Shown here one piece after another: positions 54,029 through 62,580 of a DNA stretch of 64,000 bases; the stretch's first letter is position 1; every line of letters starts with the position of its first letter. Under the pieces are notes generated by a model that worked only from the letters and a program-made list of their open reading frames with translations, was not told the DNA's origin and ran no database searches. Source of the DNA: Bacillus cabrialesii (GTDB lineage Bacteria; Bacillota; Bacilli; Bacillales; Bacillaceae); NCBI RefSeq assembly GCF_004124315.2, contig NZ_CP096889.1:1719001-1783000 (forward strand), written 5' to 3'. The position numbers and the translations under genes were made by a program.

Positions 54029-55258
54029 TTGATTAAACGATATACGTGTCAAAATGGTGTAAGAGTTGTGCTGGAAAATAACCCGACAGTCCGTTCTGTT
54101 GCGATCGGTGTGTGGATCGGCACAGGTTCGCGGCACGAAACGCCGGAGATAAACGGAATTTCCCATTTTTTAGAGCATATGTTCTTTAAAGGGACGAGCA
54201 CAAGATCTGCACGTGAGATAGCAGAATCTTTTGATCGTATTGGCGGTCAGGTCAATGCGTTTACTTCAAAGGAATATACCTGCTACTATGCAAAGGTGCT
54301 TGACGAGCATGCGAATTACGCGCTGGACGTATTAGCAGATATGTTCTTTCATTCAACGTTTGATGAAAACGAGCTGAAAAAAGAAAAAAATGTAGTATAT
54401 GAAGAAATTAAAATGTACGAAGATGCGCCGGACGACATTGTGCATGATTTACTTAGCAAAGCAACTTACGGCAATCATTCTTTAGGCTACCCAATTCTTG
54501 GCACGGAAGAAACGCTTGCCACCTTCAACGGTGACTCTTTGAGACAATACATGCATGATTATTATACACCGGACCGAGTGGTGATTTCGGTAGCGGGCAA
54601 TATATCTGACAGTTTTATCAAAGATGTGGAAAAATGGTTCGGGTCATACGAAGCGAAGGGTAAAGCGACAGGCCTTGAGAAACCAGAGTTCTACACGGAA
54701 AAACTGACAAGAAAAAAAGAAACAGAGCAGGCTCATTTGTGCCTTGGATTTAAAGGCCTTGAGGTTGGTCATGAACGCATTTATGATTTAATCGTTCTGA
54801 ATAATGTGCTCGGTGGAAGCATGAGCAGCCGATTGTTCCAAGATGTCCGCGAAGATAAAGGGCTTGCTTATTCTGTTTACAGCTATCACAGCTCTTATGA
54901 GGACAGCGGAATGCTTACCATTTATGGCGGGACGGGTGCAAATCAGCTTCAGCAACTGTCAGAAACAATTCAAGAAACCCTTGCCACGTTAAAACGCGAT
55001 GGCATTACTTCGAAAGAGCTGGAAAACAGCAAAGAGCAAATGAAGGGAAGCTTGATGCTAAGCTTAGAAAGCACAAACAGCAAAATGAGCCGAAACGGGA
55101 AAAATGAACTGCTGCTCGGCAAACATAAAACATTAGATGAGATCATCAATGAATTAAATGCCGTGAACCTAGAGCGTGTCAACGGTCTTGCCAGACAATT
55201 GTTTACTGATGACTATGCTCTGGCACTCATCAGCCCTTCTGGCAATATGCCGTCTTAA
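54029..55258 (+). CDS. mlpA: M16 family zinc metalloprotease MlpA (YmxG)
   Basis: Mitochondrial-processing-peptidase-like protease. The 409-residue product has the inverted zinc motif HFLEH at residues 46-50 and the third ligand Glu near 125 (YEEIKMYEDAPDD), plus the C-terminal M16 domain with GGSMSSRLFQDVRE. TTG start at 54029 after AGGAGGAAC. In B. subtilis it is reported to affect extracellular protease levels; this is recalled, not visible. Its terminator overlaps a sigma-E-like promoter. Confidence 0.96.
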   Translation: MIKRYTCQNGVRVVLENNPTVRSVAIGVWIGTGSRHETPEINGISHFLEHMFFKGTSTRSAREIAESFDRIGGQVNAFTSKEYTCYYAKVLDEHANYALDVLADMFFHSTFDENELKKEKNVVYEEIKMYEDAPDDIVHDLLSKATYGNHSLGYPILGTEETLATFNGDSLRQYMHDYYTPDRVVISVAGNISDSFIKDVEKWFGSYEAKGKATGLEKPEFYTEKLTRKKETEQAHLCLGFKGLEVGHERIYDLIVLNNVLGGSMSSRLFQDVREDKGLAYSVYSYHSSYEDSGMLTIYGGTGANQLQQLSETIQETLATLKRDGITSKELENSKEQMKGSLMLSLESTNSKMSRNGKNELLLGKHKTLDEIINELNAVNLERVNGLARQLFTDDYALALISPSGNMPS

Positions 55259-55264
55259 AAGGAA

Positions 55265-55297
55265 ATGCCTGCCCCATAACGGGGCAGGCATTTTTTT
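55265..55297 (+). terminator. Terminator after mlpA
   Basis: ATGCCTGCCCC and GGGGCAGGCAT form a perfect 11-bp stem around ATAAC, followed by seven T. Confidence 0.93.
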
Positions 55298-55316
55298 ATC
55301 CCTTTGATCATACATA
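55288..55316 (+). promoter_or_regulatory. Candidate sigma-E promoter of ymxH
   Basis: GCATTTT, 14-base spacer, CATACATA. This matches the sporulation sigma-E pattern (GMATATT, N14-15, CATACANT) at 6 of 7 and 7 of 8 positions as I read it. The -35 falls in the descending arm and T tract of the mlpA terminator. The start point would be about 13 bases from the ymxH ATG. Confidence 0.45.
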
Positions 55317-55335
55317 GTACAAGGGGGTGACAGAC

Positions 55336-55593
55336 ATGCGGCTCAGTGAATTATCAGGAAAGGAAATTGTAGACATCAAAAGAGCTGAACGGCTGGGAGT
55401 GCTCGGCCAGACCGATTTAGAAATCAATGAACAGGATGGCCAGATTACAGCACTCCTCATCCCGACAGTTAAATGGTTTGGTTTGAGAAAACAGGGTCAT
55501 GACATTCGTGTCCCCTGGCATCATATTCAAAAGATCGGATCGGATATGATCATATTAGATGTACCTGAGGAAATGTCTCCTCGAGAAGATTAA
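55336..55593 (+). CDS. ymxH: YlmC/YmxH family PRC-barrel sporulation protein
   Basis: The 85-residue product is one PRC-barrel-like domain: MRLSELSGKEIVDIKRAERLGVLGQTDLEIN, then ITALLIPTVKWFG and VPWHHIQKIGSDMIILDV. Paralogues (YlmC) are linked to sporulation; exact function is unknown. ATG 55336 has AAGGGGGTG 6 bases upstream; GTG 55327 lies within that SD. A terminator follows. Confidence 0.93.
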   Translation: MRLSELSGKEIVDIKRAERLGVLGQTDLEINEQDGQITALLIPTVKWFGLRKQGHDIRVPWHHIQKIGSDMIILDVPEEMSPRED

Positions 55594-55605
55594 AGTAAAC
55601 CCTGA

Positions 55606-55635
55606 AACATCGGCTCAGGCAGCCGATGTTTTTTT
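55606..55635 (+). terminator. Terminator after ymxH
   Basis: AACATCGGCT and AGCCGATGTT, 10-bp perfect stem, loop CAGGC, then T run. Confidence 0.92.
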
Positions 55636-55660
55636 ATATGAAAAAAGCGCGTGTTTTAAT

Positions 55661-55690
55661 TCACCGGTATTTCCTTTTGATCATAAGATG
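55661..55690 (+). promoter_or_regulatory. Candidate sigma-K promoter of dpaAB
   Basis: CACC, 16 bases, CATAAGATG, fitting the mother-cell sigma-K pattern (AC at -35, CATANNNTA at -10) except the last base. dpaAB (spoVF) is known to be sigma-K dependent in B. subtilis, which supports the site. Confidence 0.55.
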
Positions 55691-55745
55691 AAGGGGAGCT
55701 TAACAACTAGAGATCCAGTATATACAAAGAAGGTGAACGTTTAGA

Positions 55746-56639
55746 ATGTTAACCGGATTGAAAATTGCAGTTATCGGCGGTGACGCAAGACAGCTCGAAA
55801 TTATAAGAAAGCTCACTGAACAGCAGGCTGACATCTATCTTGTCGGTTTTGACCAATTGGATCACGGTTTTACCGGAGCAGTAAAATGCAACATTGATGA
55901 AATTCCATTTCAGCAAATAGACAGCATCATTCTTCCAGTGTCTGCGACAACAGGAGAAGGTGTCGTATCAACTGTATTTTCGAATGAAGAGGTTGTGTTA
56001 AAACAGGACCATCTCGACAAAACGCCTGCACACTGTGTTATTTTCTCAGGAATTTCCAACGCCTATTTAGAAAACATTGCAGCTCAAGCAAACAGAAAAC
56101 TTGTTAAGCTGTTTGAGCGGGATGACATTGCGATATATAATTCTATTCCGACAGTAGAAGGAACGATCATGCTGGCTATTCAGCACACGGATTATACGAT
56201 ACACGGATCTCAGGTGGCCGTTCTCGGTCTGGGACGCACCGGGATGACGATTGCACGTACATTTGCCGCCCTTGGGGCGAATGTAAAAGTGGGGGCAAGG
56301 AGTTCAGCGCATCTGGCACGTATCACTGAAATGGGGCTGGTTCCTTTTCACACCGATGAGCTGAAAGAGCATGTAAAAGATATAGATATTTGTATTAATA
56401 CCATACCGAGTATGATTTTAAATCAAACGGTACTTTCTAGCATGACACCAAAAACCTTAATATTGGATCTGGCCTCACGCCCTGGGGGAACGGATTTTAA
56501 ATATGCCGAAAAACAGGGGATTAAAGCACTTCTTGCCCCCGGCCTTCCAGGGATTGTCGCACCTAAAACAGCCGGGAAAATCCTCGCAAATGTCTTGAGC
56601 AAGCTTTTGGCGGAAATACAAGCTGAGGAGGGAAAATAA
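55746..56639 (+). CDS. dpaA: Dipicolinate synthase subunit A
   Basis: With DpaB oxidises the dihydrodipicolinate-pathway intermediate to dipicolinic acid in the mother cell, for heat resistance of spores. The 297-residue product has an N-terminal part with GGDARQLEIIRKL and a C-terminal Rossmann domain with VLGLGRTGMTIARTFAALGANVKVGARS (near 160) and ILDLASRPGG. AAGGTGAACG ribosome site. Formerly spoVFA. Confidence 0.97.
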   Translation: MLTGLKIAVIGGDARQLEIIRKLTEQQADIYLVGFDQLDHGFTGAVKCNIDEIPFQQIDSIILPVSATTGEGVVSTVFSNEEVVLKQDHLDKTPAHCVIFSGISNAYLENIAAQANRKLVKLFERDDIAIYNSIPTVEGTIMLAIQHTDYTIHGSQVAVLGLGRTGMTIARTFAALGANVKVGARSSAHLARITEMGLVPFHTDELKEHVKDIDICINTIPSMILNQTVLSSMTPKTLILDLASRPGGTDFKYAEKQGIKALLAPGLPGIVAPKTAGKILANVLSKLLAEIQAEEGK

Positions 56640-56641
56640 GG

Positions 56642-57244
56642 ATGTCGTCATTAAAAGGAAAAAGAATCGGGTTTGGTTTGACCGGATCGCATTGCACATA
56701 TGAAGCGGTTTTCCCGCAAATTGAGGCGCTGGTCAACGAAGGGGCCGAAGTACGTCCGGTTGTCACATTTAACGTGAAATCCACAAATACCCGATTTGGA
56801 GAGGGAGCGGAATGGGTTAAAAAAATTGAGGATCTGACCGGATACGAGGCCATTGATTCAATTGTAAAGGCAGAGCCCCTTGGGCCGAAGCTGCCCCTTG
56901 ACTGCATGGTCATTGCTCCTTTAACCGGCAATTCAATGAGCAAGCTGGCAAATGCCATGACGGACAGCCCGGTGCTGATGGCGGCAAAAGCGACAATCCG
57001 AAACAATCGCCCAGTCGTTCTTGGCATCTCGACAAATGATGCTCTCGGTTTAAACGGAACAAATTTAATGAGGCTCATGTCAACAAAAAATATCTTTTTT
57101 ATTCCATTCGGGCAAGACGATCCATTCAAAAAACCGAATTCAATGGTAGCCAAAATGGATCTGCTTCCGCAAACCATTGAAAAGGCGCTTATGCATCAGC
57201 AGCTTCAGCCGGTTCTGGTTGAGAATTTTCAGGGAAATGACTAA
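56642..57244 (+). CDS. dpaB: Dipicolinate synthase subunit B (flavoprotein family)
   Basis: The 200-residue product is of the Dfp/UbiX flavoprotein type: KGKRIGFGLTGSHCTYEAVFPQIEALVNEGAEV, VIAPLTGNSMSKLANAMTDSPVLMAAKATIRNNRPVVLGISTNDALG. Acts in complex with DpaA. Starts 2 bases after dpaA, with GAGGAGGG upstream. Formerly spoVFB. Followed by the asd promoter region. Confidence 0.96.
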   Translation: MSSLKGKRIGFGLTGSHCTYEAVFPQIEALVNEGAEVRPVVTFNVKSTNTRFGEGAEWVKKIEDLTGYEAIDSIVKAEPLGPKLPLDCMVIAPLTGNSMSKLANAMTDSPVLMAAKATIRNNRPVVLGISTNDALGLNGTNLMRLMSTKNIFFIPFGQDDPFKKPNSMVAKMDLLPQTIEKALMHQQLQPVLVENFQGND

Positions 57245-57279
57245 ATTTACAGAAAATCTTTCCCAAACTAAAAAATTCG

Positions 57280-57308
57280 GTCATCACCCGCATATTCTAT
57301 GGTAAAAT
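57280..57308 (+). promoter_or_regulatory. Candidate extended -10 promoter of asd
   Basis: TGGTAAAAT (57300-57308) is an extended -10; the -35 GTCATC is weak. A CATATTCTA at 57291 matches a sigma-K -10 box but no matching -35 is correctly spaced. Readthrough from dpaB is also possible as no terminator is seen. Confidence 0.4.
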
Positions 57309-57369
57309 AAAACGTAAAATCATAGTCAAATCAATTCAATGATGCTGATTGGCGGAAGGAGTTTTACAG

Positions 57370-58410
57370 ATGGGAAGAGGTTTACACGTAGCTGTTGTCG
57401 GAGCGACAGGAGCTGTAGGACAACAAATGCTTAAAACACTTGAAGACAGAAACTTTGAAATGGACACACTTACATTGTTATCTTCAAAACGCTCTGCGGG
57501 GACAAAAGTCACGTTTAAAGGCAAAGAGCTGACTGTTCAGGAAGCTTCTCCTGAGAGCTTTGAAGGGGTAAATATTGCTTTGTTCAGCGCCGGCGGAAGC
57601 GTATCACAAGCATTGGCACCAGAAGCTGTAAAACGCGGCGCTATTGTTATAGATAATACGAGTGCATTCCGTATGGATGAAAATACACCGCTTGTTGTGC
57701 CTGAAGTGAATGAGGCAGACTTACATGAACACAACGGCATCATTGCCAATCCTAACTGCTCTACAATCCAAATGGTAGCGGCTCTTGAACCGATCCGCAA
57801 AGCATACGGCTTAAATAAAGTCATCGTATCAACTTACCAGGCGGTATCAGGAGCGGGAAATGAAGCTGTAAAAGAGCTTTACAGCCAAACGCAGGCGATT
57901 TTAAATCAAGAAGAAATTGAGCCTGAGATCATGCCTGTAAAAGGTGACAAAAAACACTATCAAATCGCTTTCAACGCGATTCCGCAAATTGATAAATTCC
58001 AAGATAACGGTTATACGTTTGAGGAAATGAAAATGATAAATGAAACGAAAAAAATCATGCACATGCCTGACCTTCAAGTAGCGGCTACATGTGTGAGACT
58101 GCCAATTCAAACTGGGCACTCAGAGTCCGTCTACATCGAGGTAGACCGTGATGACGCTACTGTTGAGGATATTAAAAACCTATTAAAAGAAGCTCCAGGC
58201 GTGACACTTCAGGATGACCCAAGCCAACAGCTTTATCCGATGCCTGCTGATGCCGTCGGCAAAAACGATGTGTTTGTAGGCCGCATCCGCAAAGACTTGG
58301 ACAGAGCAAACGGTTTTCATTTATGGGTTGTTTCTGATAACCTATTAAAAGGCGCGGCATGGAACTCTGTTCAAATTGCAGAAAGCCTGAAAAAACTAAA
58401 CCTCGTATAA
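57370..58410 (+). CDS. asd: Aspartate-semialdehyde dehydrogenase
   Basis: Reduces aspartyl phosphate to the semialdehyde, branch point for lysine, methionine, threonine and diaminopimelate. The 346-residue product has the NADP motif VVGATGAVGQQ (near 9), the catalytic Cys in NPNCSTIQM (near 129), and the QIAFNAIPQID and RLPIQTGHSESV motifs. ATG 57370 with AAGGAG 8 bases upstream; a start at 57349 has none. Product length typical. Confidence 0.98.
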   Translation: MGRGLHVAVVGATGAVGQQMLKTLEDRNFEMDTLTLLSSKRSAGTKVTFKGKELTVQEASPESFEGVNIALFSAGGSVSQALAPEAVKRGAIVIDNTSAFRMDENTPLVVPEVNEADLHEHNGIIANPNCSTIQMVAALEPIRKAYGLNKVIVSTYQAVSGAGNEAVKELYSQTQAILNQEEIEPEIMPVKGDKKHYQIAFNAIPQIDKFQDNGYTFEEMKMINETKKIMHMPDLQVAATCVRLPIQTGHSESVYIEVDRDDATVEDIKNLLKEAPGVTLQDDPSQQLYPMPADAVGKNDVFVGRIRKDLDRANGFHLWVVSDNLLKGAAWNSVQIAESLKKLNLV

Positions 58411-58435
58411 AAGAGAGAATTTACCAAAGACGAAT

Positions 58436-58471
58436 AGAAGAGAGTAAGGCATTATCAGCCTGCTCTCTTCT
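58436..58471 (+). terminator. Long hairpin between asd and dapG without a T run
   Basis: AGAAGAGAGTAAGGC and GCCTGCTCTCTTCT form a ~13-bp stem with a 7-base loop; GTTACG follows instead of T. Could be an mRNA-processing or stability element separating asd from dapG. Confidence 0.55.
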
Positions 58472-58501
58472 GTTACGTCGGAATAATTTGGAGTGAAAAC
58501 A

Positions 58502-59716
58502 GTGAAGATAATTGTTCAAAAGTTCGGCGGAACATCTGTAAAAGATGATAAAGGCCGCAAACTGGCTTTAGAGCATATTAAAGAAGCAATCAGTGAAGGA
58601 TATAAGGTTGTCGTTGTTGTTTCAGCGATGGGCCGCAAAGGAGACCCGTACGCGACAGATTCTTTGCTGGGGCTGCTTTACGGCGATCAGTCAGCGATTT
58701 CTCCAAGGGAGCAGGATTTGCTTTTATCTTGCGGAGAGACCATTTCCTCTGTCGTTTTTACAAGCATGCTGCTTGATAATGGTATAAAAGCAGCTGCGCT
58801 GACAGGGGCTCAGGCTGGCTTTTTAACGAATGATCAGCATACCAATGCGAAAATCATGGAAATGAAACCGGAGCGTTTATTCAGTGTGCTCGCGAATCAT
58901 GAAGCTGTAGTCGTTGCTGGGTTCCAGGGCGCAACTGAAAAGGGCGATACAACAACAATCGGCAGAGGGGGCAGCGATACGTCTGCAGCCGCACTCGGCG
59001 CAGCTGTTGACGCGGAATACATCGATATTTTCACCGATGTAGAAGGTGTGATGACGGCTGATCCAAGAGTGGTGGAAAATGCGAAACCGCTTCCTGTCGT
59101 GACGTATACGGAAATTTGCAACTTGGCATATCAAGGGGCGAAGGTTATTCATCCGCGGGCTGTGGAAATTGCGATGCAAGCCAAGGTTCCGATCCGCGTC
59201 CGTTCGACTTATTCGAAAGATAAAGGCACATTGGTGACATCACATCATTCTTCCAAAGTCGGAAGCGATGTTTTTGAAAGGCTGATTACGGGAATTGCCC
59301 ATGTCAAAGATGTGACTCAGTTCAAAGTTCCTTCGAAAATTGGCCAGTACAACGTTCAGACTGAAGTGTTCAAGGCGATGGCGAATGCGGGAATCAGTGT
59401 CGATTTCTTTAACATTACACCTAGTGAAATCGTATATACGGTGGCCGGGAATAAAACAGAAACAGCTCAGCGTATTTTAATGGATATGGGCTATGATCCG
59501 ATGGTAACGAGAAATTGCGCGAAGGTATCGGCGGTCGGAGCGGGCATTATGGGTGTTCCAGGTGTCACGTCCAAAATTGTCTCTGCCCTTTCGGAAAAAG
59601 AAATACCGATCCTTCAATCGGCTGACAGCCATACAACAATATGGGTGCTCGTCCATGAAGCGGATATGGTTCCTGCTGTAAACGCTCTGCATGAAGTGTT
59701 TGAACTTTCCAAGTAA
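58502..59716 (+). CDS. dapG: Aspartokinase I (diaminopimelate-sensitive), alpha and beta from one gene family
   Basis: First step of the aspartate pathway. The 404-residue product has the kinase motif IVQKFGGTSV at residues 3-12, GFQGATEKGDTTTIGRGGSDTSA, and two C-terminal ACT domains (about 260-404). In B. subtilis this isozyme is inhibited by meso-diaminopimelate; the dap operon context with dapA supports that assignment over lysC or thrD. GTG 58502 has GGAGTG 6 bases upstream; GTG 58493 overlaps that SD. Confidence 0.96.
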   Translation: MKIIVQKFGGTSVKDDKGRKLALEHIKEAISEGYKVVVVVSAMGRKGDPYATDSLLGLLYGDQSAISPREQDLLLSCGETISSVVFTSMLLDNGIKAAALTGAQAGFLTNDQHTNAKIMEMKPERLFSVLANHEAVVVAGFQGATEKGDTTTIGRGGSDTSAAALGAAVDAEYIDIFTDVEGVMTADPRVVENAKPLPVVTYTEICNLAYQGAKVIHPRAVEIAMQAKVPIRVRSTYSKDKGTLVTSHHSSKVGSDVFERLITGIAHVKDVTQFKVPSKIGQYNVQTEVFKAMANAGISVDFFNITPSEIVYTVAGNKTETAQRILMDMGYDPMVTRNCAKVSAVGAGIMGVPGVTSKIVSALSEKEIPILQSADSHTTIWVLVHEADMVPAVNALHEVFELSK

Positions 59717-59746
59717 ATGTGATTGAATCATGATGAGGTGAATAAA

Positions 59747-60619
59747 ATGAATTTCGGAAATGTGTCTACAGCGATGATTACACCCTTTGACAATAAAGGG
59801 AACGTAGACTTTCAAAAACTGTCTACACTGATTGATTACTTGTTGAAAAACGGAACGGATTCTTTAGTAGTAGCGGGAACAACCGGAGAGTCGCCAACTC
59901 TTTCAACTGAAGAAAAAATTGCGCTTTTTGAATATACGGTAAAAGAAGTGAACGGTCGGGTTCCGGTTATTGCGGGAACCGGAAGCAACAACACGAAAGA
60001 TTCCATTAAGCTTACTAAAAAAGCTGAGGAAGCGGGCGTAGACGCGGTCATGCTCGTTACGCCGTATTACAATAAACCTTCTCAAGAGGGAATGTACCAG
60101 CATTTTAAAGCAATTGCGGCAGAAACGTCTCTTCCTGTCATGCTTTATAATGTGCCGGGCCGCACGGTTGCTTCACTTGCTCCTGAAACGACGATTCGTC
60201 TGGCGGCAGACATTTCGAACGTTGTGGCGATTAAAGAAGCGAGCGGAGACCTCGAAGCGATTACAAAAATTGTTGCGGAAACGCCGGAAGACTTCTCTGT
60301 CTATTCAGGGGACGACGCCCTGACGCTTCCTGTTCTTTCAGTCGGAGGAAGAGGAGTTGTTTCAGTGGCAAGCCATATAGCAGGCTCTGATATGCAGCAA
60401 ATGATCAAAAATTATACGAATGGGCAAACAGCTAATGCGGCACTGATTCATCAAAAACTGCTGCCGATTATGAAGGAATTGTTTAAAGCGCCTAATCCTG
60501 CTCCTGTCAAAACAGCGCTTCAGCTGAGAGGCCTTGATGTCGGTTCAGTGCGTCTTCCTCTTGTCCCGTTAACTGAGGATGAACGTCTGAGCTTAAGCAG
60601 CACGATCAGCGAACTGTAA
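59747..60619 (+). CDS. dapA: 4-hydroxy-tetrahydrodipicolinate synthase
   Basis: Condenses pyruvate with aspartate semialdehyde; its product feeds both diaminopimelate and dipicolinate. The 290-residue TIM-barrel enzyme has GTTGESPTLS, the catalytic Tyr in MLYNVPGRT and the Schiff-base Lys in VVAIKEASG (near 163). ATG 59747 with GAGGTG 6 bases upstream; a start at 59723 is less likely. Last of asd-dapG-dapA. Confidence 0.98.
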   Translation: MNFGNVSTAMITPFDNKGNVDFQKLSTLIDYLLKNGTDSLVVAGTTGESPTLSTEEKIALFEYTVKEVNGRVPVIAGTGSNNTKDSIKLTKKAEEAGVDAVMLVTPYYNKPSQEGMYQHFKAIAAETSLPVMLYNVPGRTVASLAPETTIRLAADISNVVAIKEASGDLEAITKIVAETPEDFSVYSGDDALTLPVLSVGGRGVVSVASHIAGSDMQQMIKNYTNGQTANAALIHQKLLPIMKELFKAPNPAPVKTALQLRGLDVGSVRLPLVPLTEDERLSLSSTISEL

Positions 60620-60640
60620 GAAAAATTCATACAGTGAAAT

Positions 60641-60683
60641 AAACGCGGTCATTCTCACATTCAGCTGAGTTTGACCGTTTCTT
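60641..60683 (+). terminator. Probable terminator after dapA
   Basis: AAC-GC-GGTCA pairs with TGACCGTTT with a 2-base bulge; an inner CTCA/TGAG pair extends the stem. A short TTTCTT follows. Confidence 0.65.
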
Positions 60684-60719
60684 ATACATATTGGTTTTCC
60701 CTAAACCTTCTGCTTTATC

Positions 60720-60749
60720 TTGTTTTCTAAATTTACTTTCAGTTATAAT
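60720..60749 (+). promoter_or_regulatory. Sigma-A promoter of rnjB
   Basis: TTGTTT, 18 bases, consensus TATAAT. Start near 60756; leader of about 41 bases. Confidence 0.7.
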
Positions 60750-60796
60750 AGGAACAAGTGATGATGGACGGGTATGAGACTAGGAGGATATAGATT

Positions 60797-62464
60797 TTGA
60801 AAAAGAAAAATACAGAAAACGTTAGAATTATCGCCCTTGGCGGTGTTGGAGAAATTGGGAAGAACCTTTATGTCATCGAAATTGACTCAGACATATTTGT
60901 CGTTGATGCCGGCCTTATGCATCCAGAAAACGAGATGCTTGGTATTGATGTGGTGATTCCTGACATATCATATTTGATTGAACGGGCTGATCGCGTCAAA
61001 GCAATCTTCTTAACGCACGGGCACGATGAAAATATCGGCGGCGTTTTTTACTTATTAAACAAGCTGTCCGTTCCCGTGTACGGAACGAAGCTGACGCTCG
61101 CTTTGTTAAGAGAAAAATTAAAACAATACGGACATAACCGTAAAACTGATTTAAGAGAAATTCACTCCAAATCTGTCATTACATTTGAATCGACAAAGGT
61201 ATCGTTCTTTAGAACGATCCACAGCATCCCTGATTCTGTAGGTGTGAGTTTTAAAACATCACTTGGATCTATTGTATGCACGGGAGACTTCAAATTTGAC
61301 CAAACGCCTGCACTTAATCAAACGTGTGACATTGGCGAGATCGCCAAGATCGGCAATAGCGGCGTGCTAGCCCTGCTTTCCGACAGTGCAAATGCGGAAC
61401 GCCCGGGTTATACACCTTCAGAAGCTGCTGTCAGCGGAGAAATTTCGGACGCGCTGTATAATTCAGATAACCGGGTGATTATTGCTGTTTTCGCATCCAA
61501 TATTAACCGGATTCAGCAAGTCATTCATGCAGCGGCTCAAAATGGCAGAAAGATTGCCGTTGCCGGAAAAAATCTTCAATCTGTCCTGCAGCTGGCAAGA
61601 AAGCTCGGATATATTGAAGCAGATGATGAACTGTTTATTTCTGTACAGGATGTCAAGAAATATCCGAAGCGCGAAGTGGCTATTATTACAGCCGGCAACC
61701 AAGGTGAACCGTTAGCTGCCCTGACAAGAATGGCAAACAAAGCCCACAAACAGCTGAACATTGAAGAAGGGGATACAGTTGTCATCGCGTCAACACCAAT
61801 CCCTGGACAGGAACTCATTTATTCTAAAACAGTAGATCTTCTCGCGAGAGCCGGCGCACAAGTCATCTTTGCCCAAAAGCGTGTCCATGTATCTGGCCAC
61901 GGCTCGCAGGAAGAGTTAAAGCTGATGATCAATCTGCTTAAACCAAAATATTTAATTCCTGTAAACGGCGAATACAGAATGCAAAAAGCGCATTCAAAAA
62001 TCGCTGAAGAAATTGGCATGAAGCGCAGTGACATCTTCTTAATTGAAAAAGGAGACGTCGTTGAATTCCGCGGCCAAAACGTAAAAATTGGGGATAAAGT
62101 TCCATACGGCAATATTTTAATTGATGGTTTGGGTGTCGGTGATATCGGCAATATCGTATTGCGAGACCGCCGCTTGCTTTCACAGGACGGAATTTTAATT
62201 GTTGTGATTACACTTGATAAACAAAAGAAACATCTTGTATCAGGACCAGAAATTATCACTCGCGGTTTTGTTTATGTAAGAGAGTCTGAAGGCCTTATTG
62301 TACAGGCTACTGAGCTTGTCCGTTCCATCGTGACAGAAGCGACTGAAACATCAAATGTTGAATGGTCAACGCTGAAACAGGCAATGCGAGATGCTTTGAA
62401 CCAATTCCTATATGAAAAAACGAAACGTAAACCAATGATCATCCCAATTATTATGGAAGTATAA
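60797..62464 (+). CDS. rnjB: Ribonuclease J2
   Basis: Metallo-beta-lactamase/beta-CASP ribonuclease that partners RNase J1 in mRNA and rRNA processing. The 555-residue product starts MKKKNTENVRIIALGGVGEIGKN. The metal motif at 74-79 reads HGHDEN, whereas J1-type enzymes have HGHEDH; the changes of Asp78 to Glu and His79 to Asn explain the weak activity known for J2. beta-CASP domain and C-terminal domain follow. TTG start after TAGGAGGATA. Confidence 0.97.
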   Translation: MKKKNTENVRIIALGGVGEIGKNLYVIEIDSDIFVVDAGLMHPENEMLGIDVVIPDISYLIERADRVKAIFLTHGHDENIGGVFYLLNKLSVPVYGTKLTLALLREKLKQYGHNRKTDLREIHSKSVITFESTKVSFFRTIHSIPDSVGVSFKTSLGSIVCTGDFKFDQTPALNQTCDIGEIAKIGNSGVLALLSDSANAERPGYTPSEAAVSGEISDALYNSDNRVIIAVFASNINRIQQVIHAAAQNGRKIAVAGKNLQSVLQLARKLGYIEADDELFISVQDVKKYPKREVAIITAGNQGEPLAALTRMANKAHKQLNIEEGDTVVIASTPIPGQELIYSKTVDLLARAGAQVIFAQKRVHVSGHGSQEELKLMINLLKPKYLIPVNGEYRMQKAHSKIAEEIGMKRSDIFLIEKGDVVEFRGQNVKIGDKVPYGNILIDGLGVGDIGNIVLRDRRLLSQDGILIVVITLDKQKKHLVSGPEIITRGFVYVRESEGLIVQATELVRSIVTEATETSNVEWSTLKQAMRDALNQFLYEKTKRKPMIIPIIMEV

Positions 62465-62473
62465 TGTCTGACT

Positions 62474-62506
62474 AAAGACCGGAGCTGTTCCGGTCTTTAT
62501 TTTTTT
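62474..62506 (+). terminator. Terminator after rnjB
   Basis: AAAGACCGGA and TCCGGTCTTT, perfect 10-bp stem, loop GCTGT, then ATTTTTTT. Confidence 0.92.
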
Positions 62507-62580
62507 GCCTTTTTTGCCGGGATTGAATTGAGTATCTTTGTTCATAATACAAAGAGAAACTTGGAAAGGGTGAAAGCGAG

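Noticed and set aside
55559..55744. Open frame of 61 codons between ymxH and dpaA
   Set aside because: It crosses a perfect terminator and the sigma-K-like promoter and has no SD.
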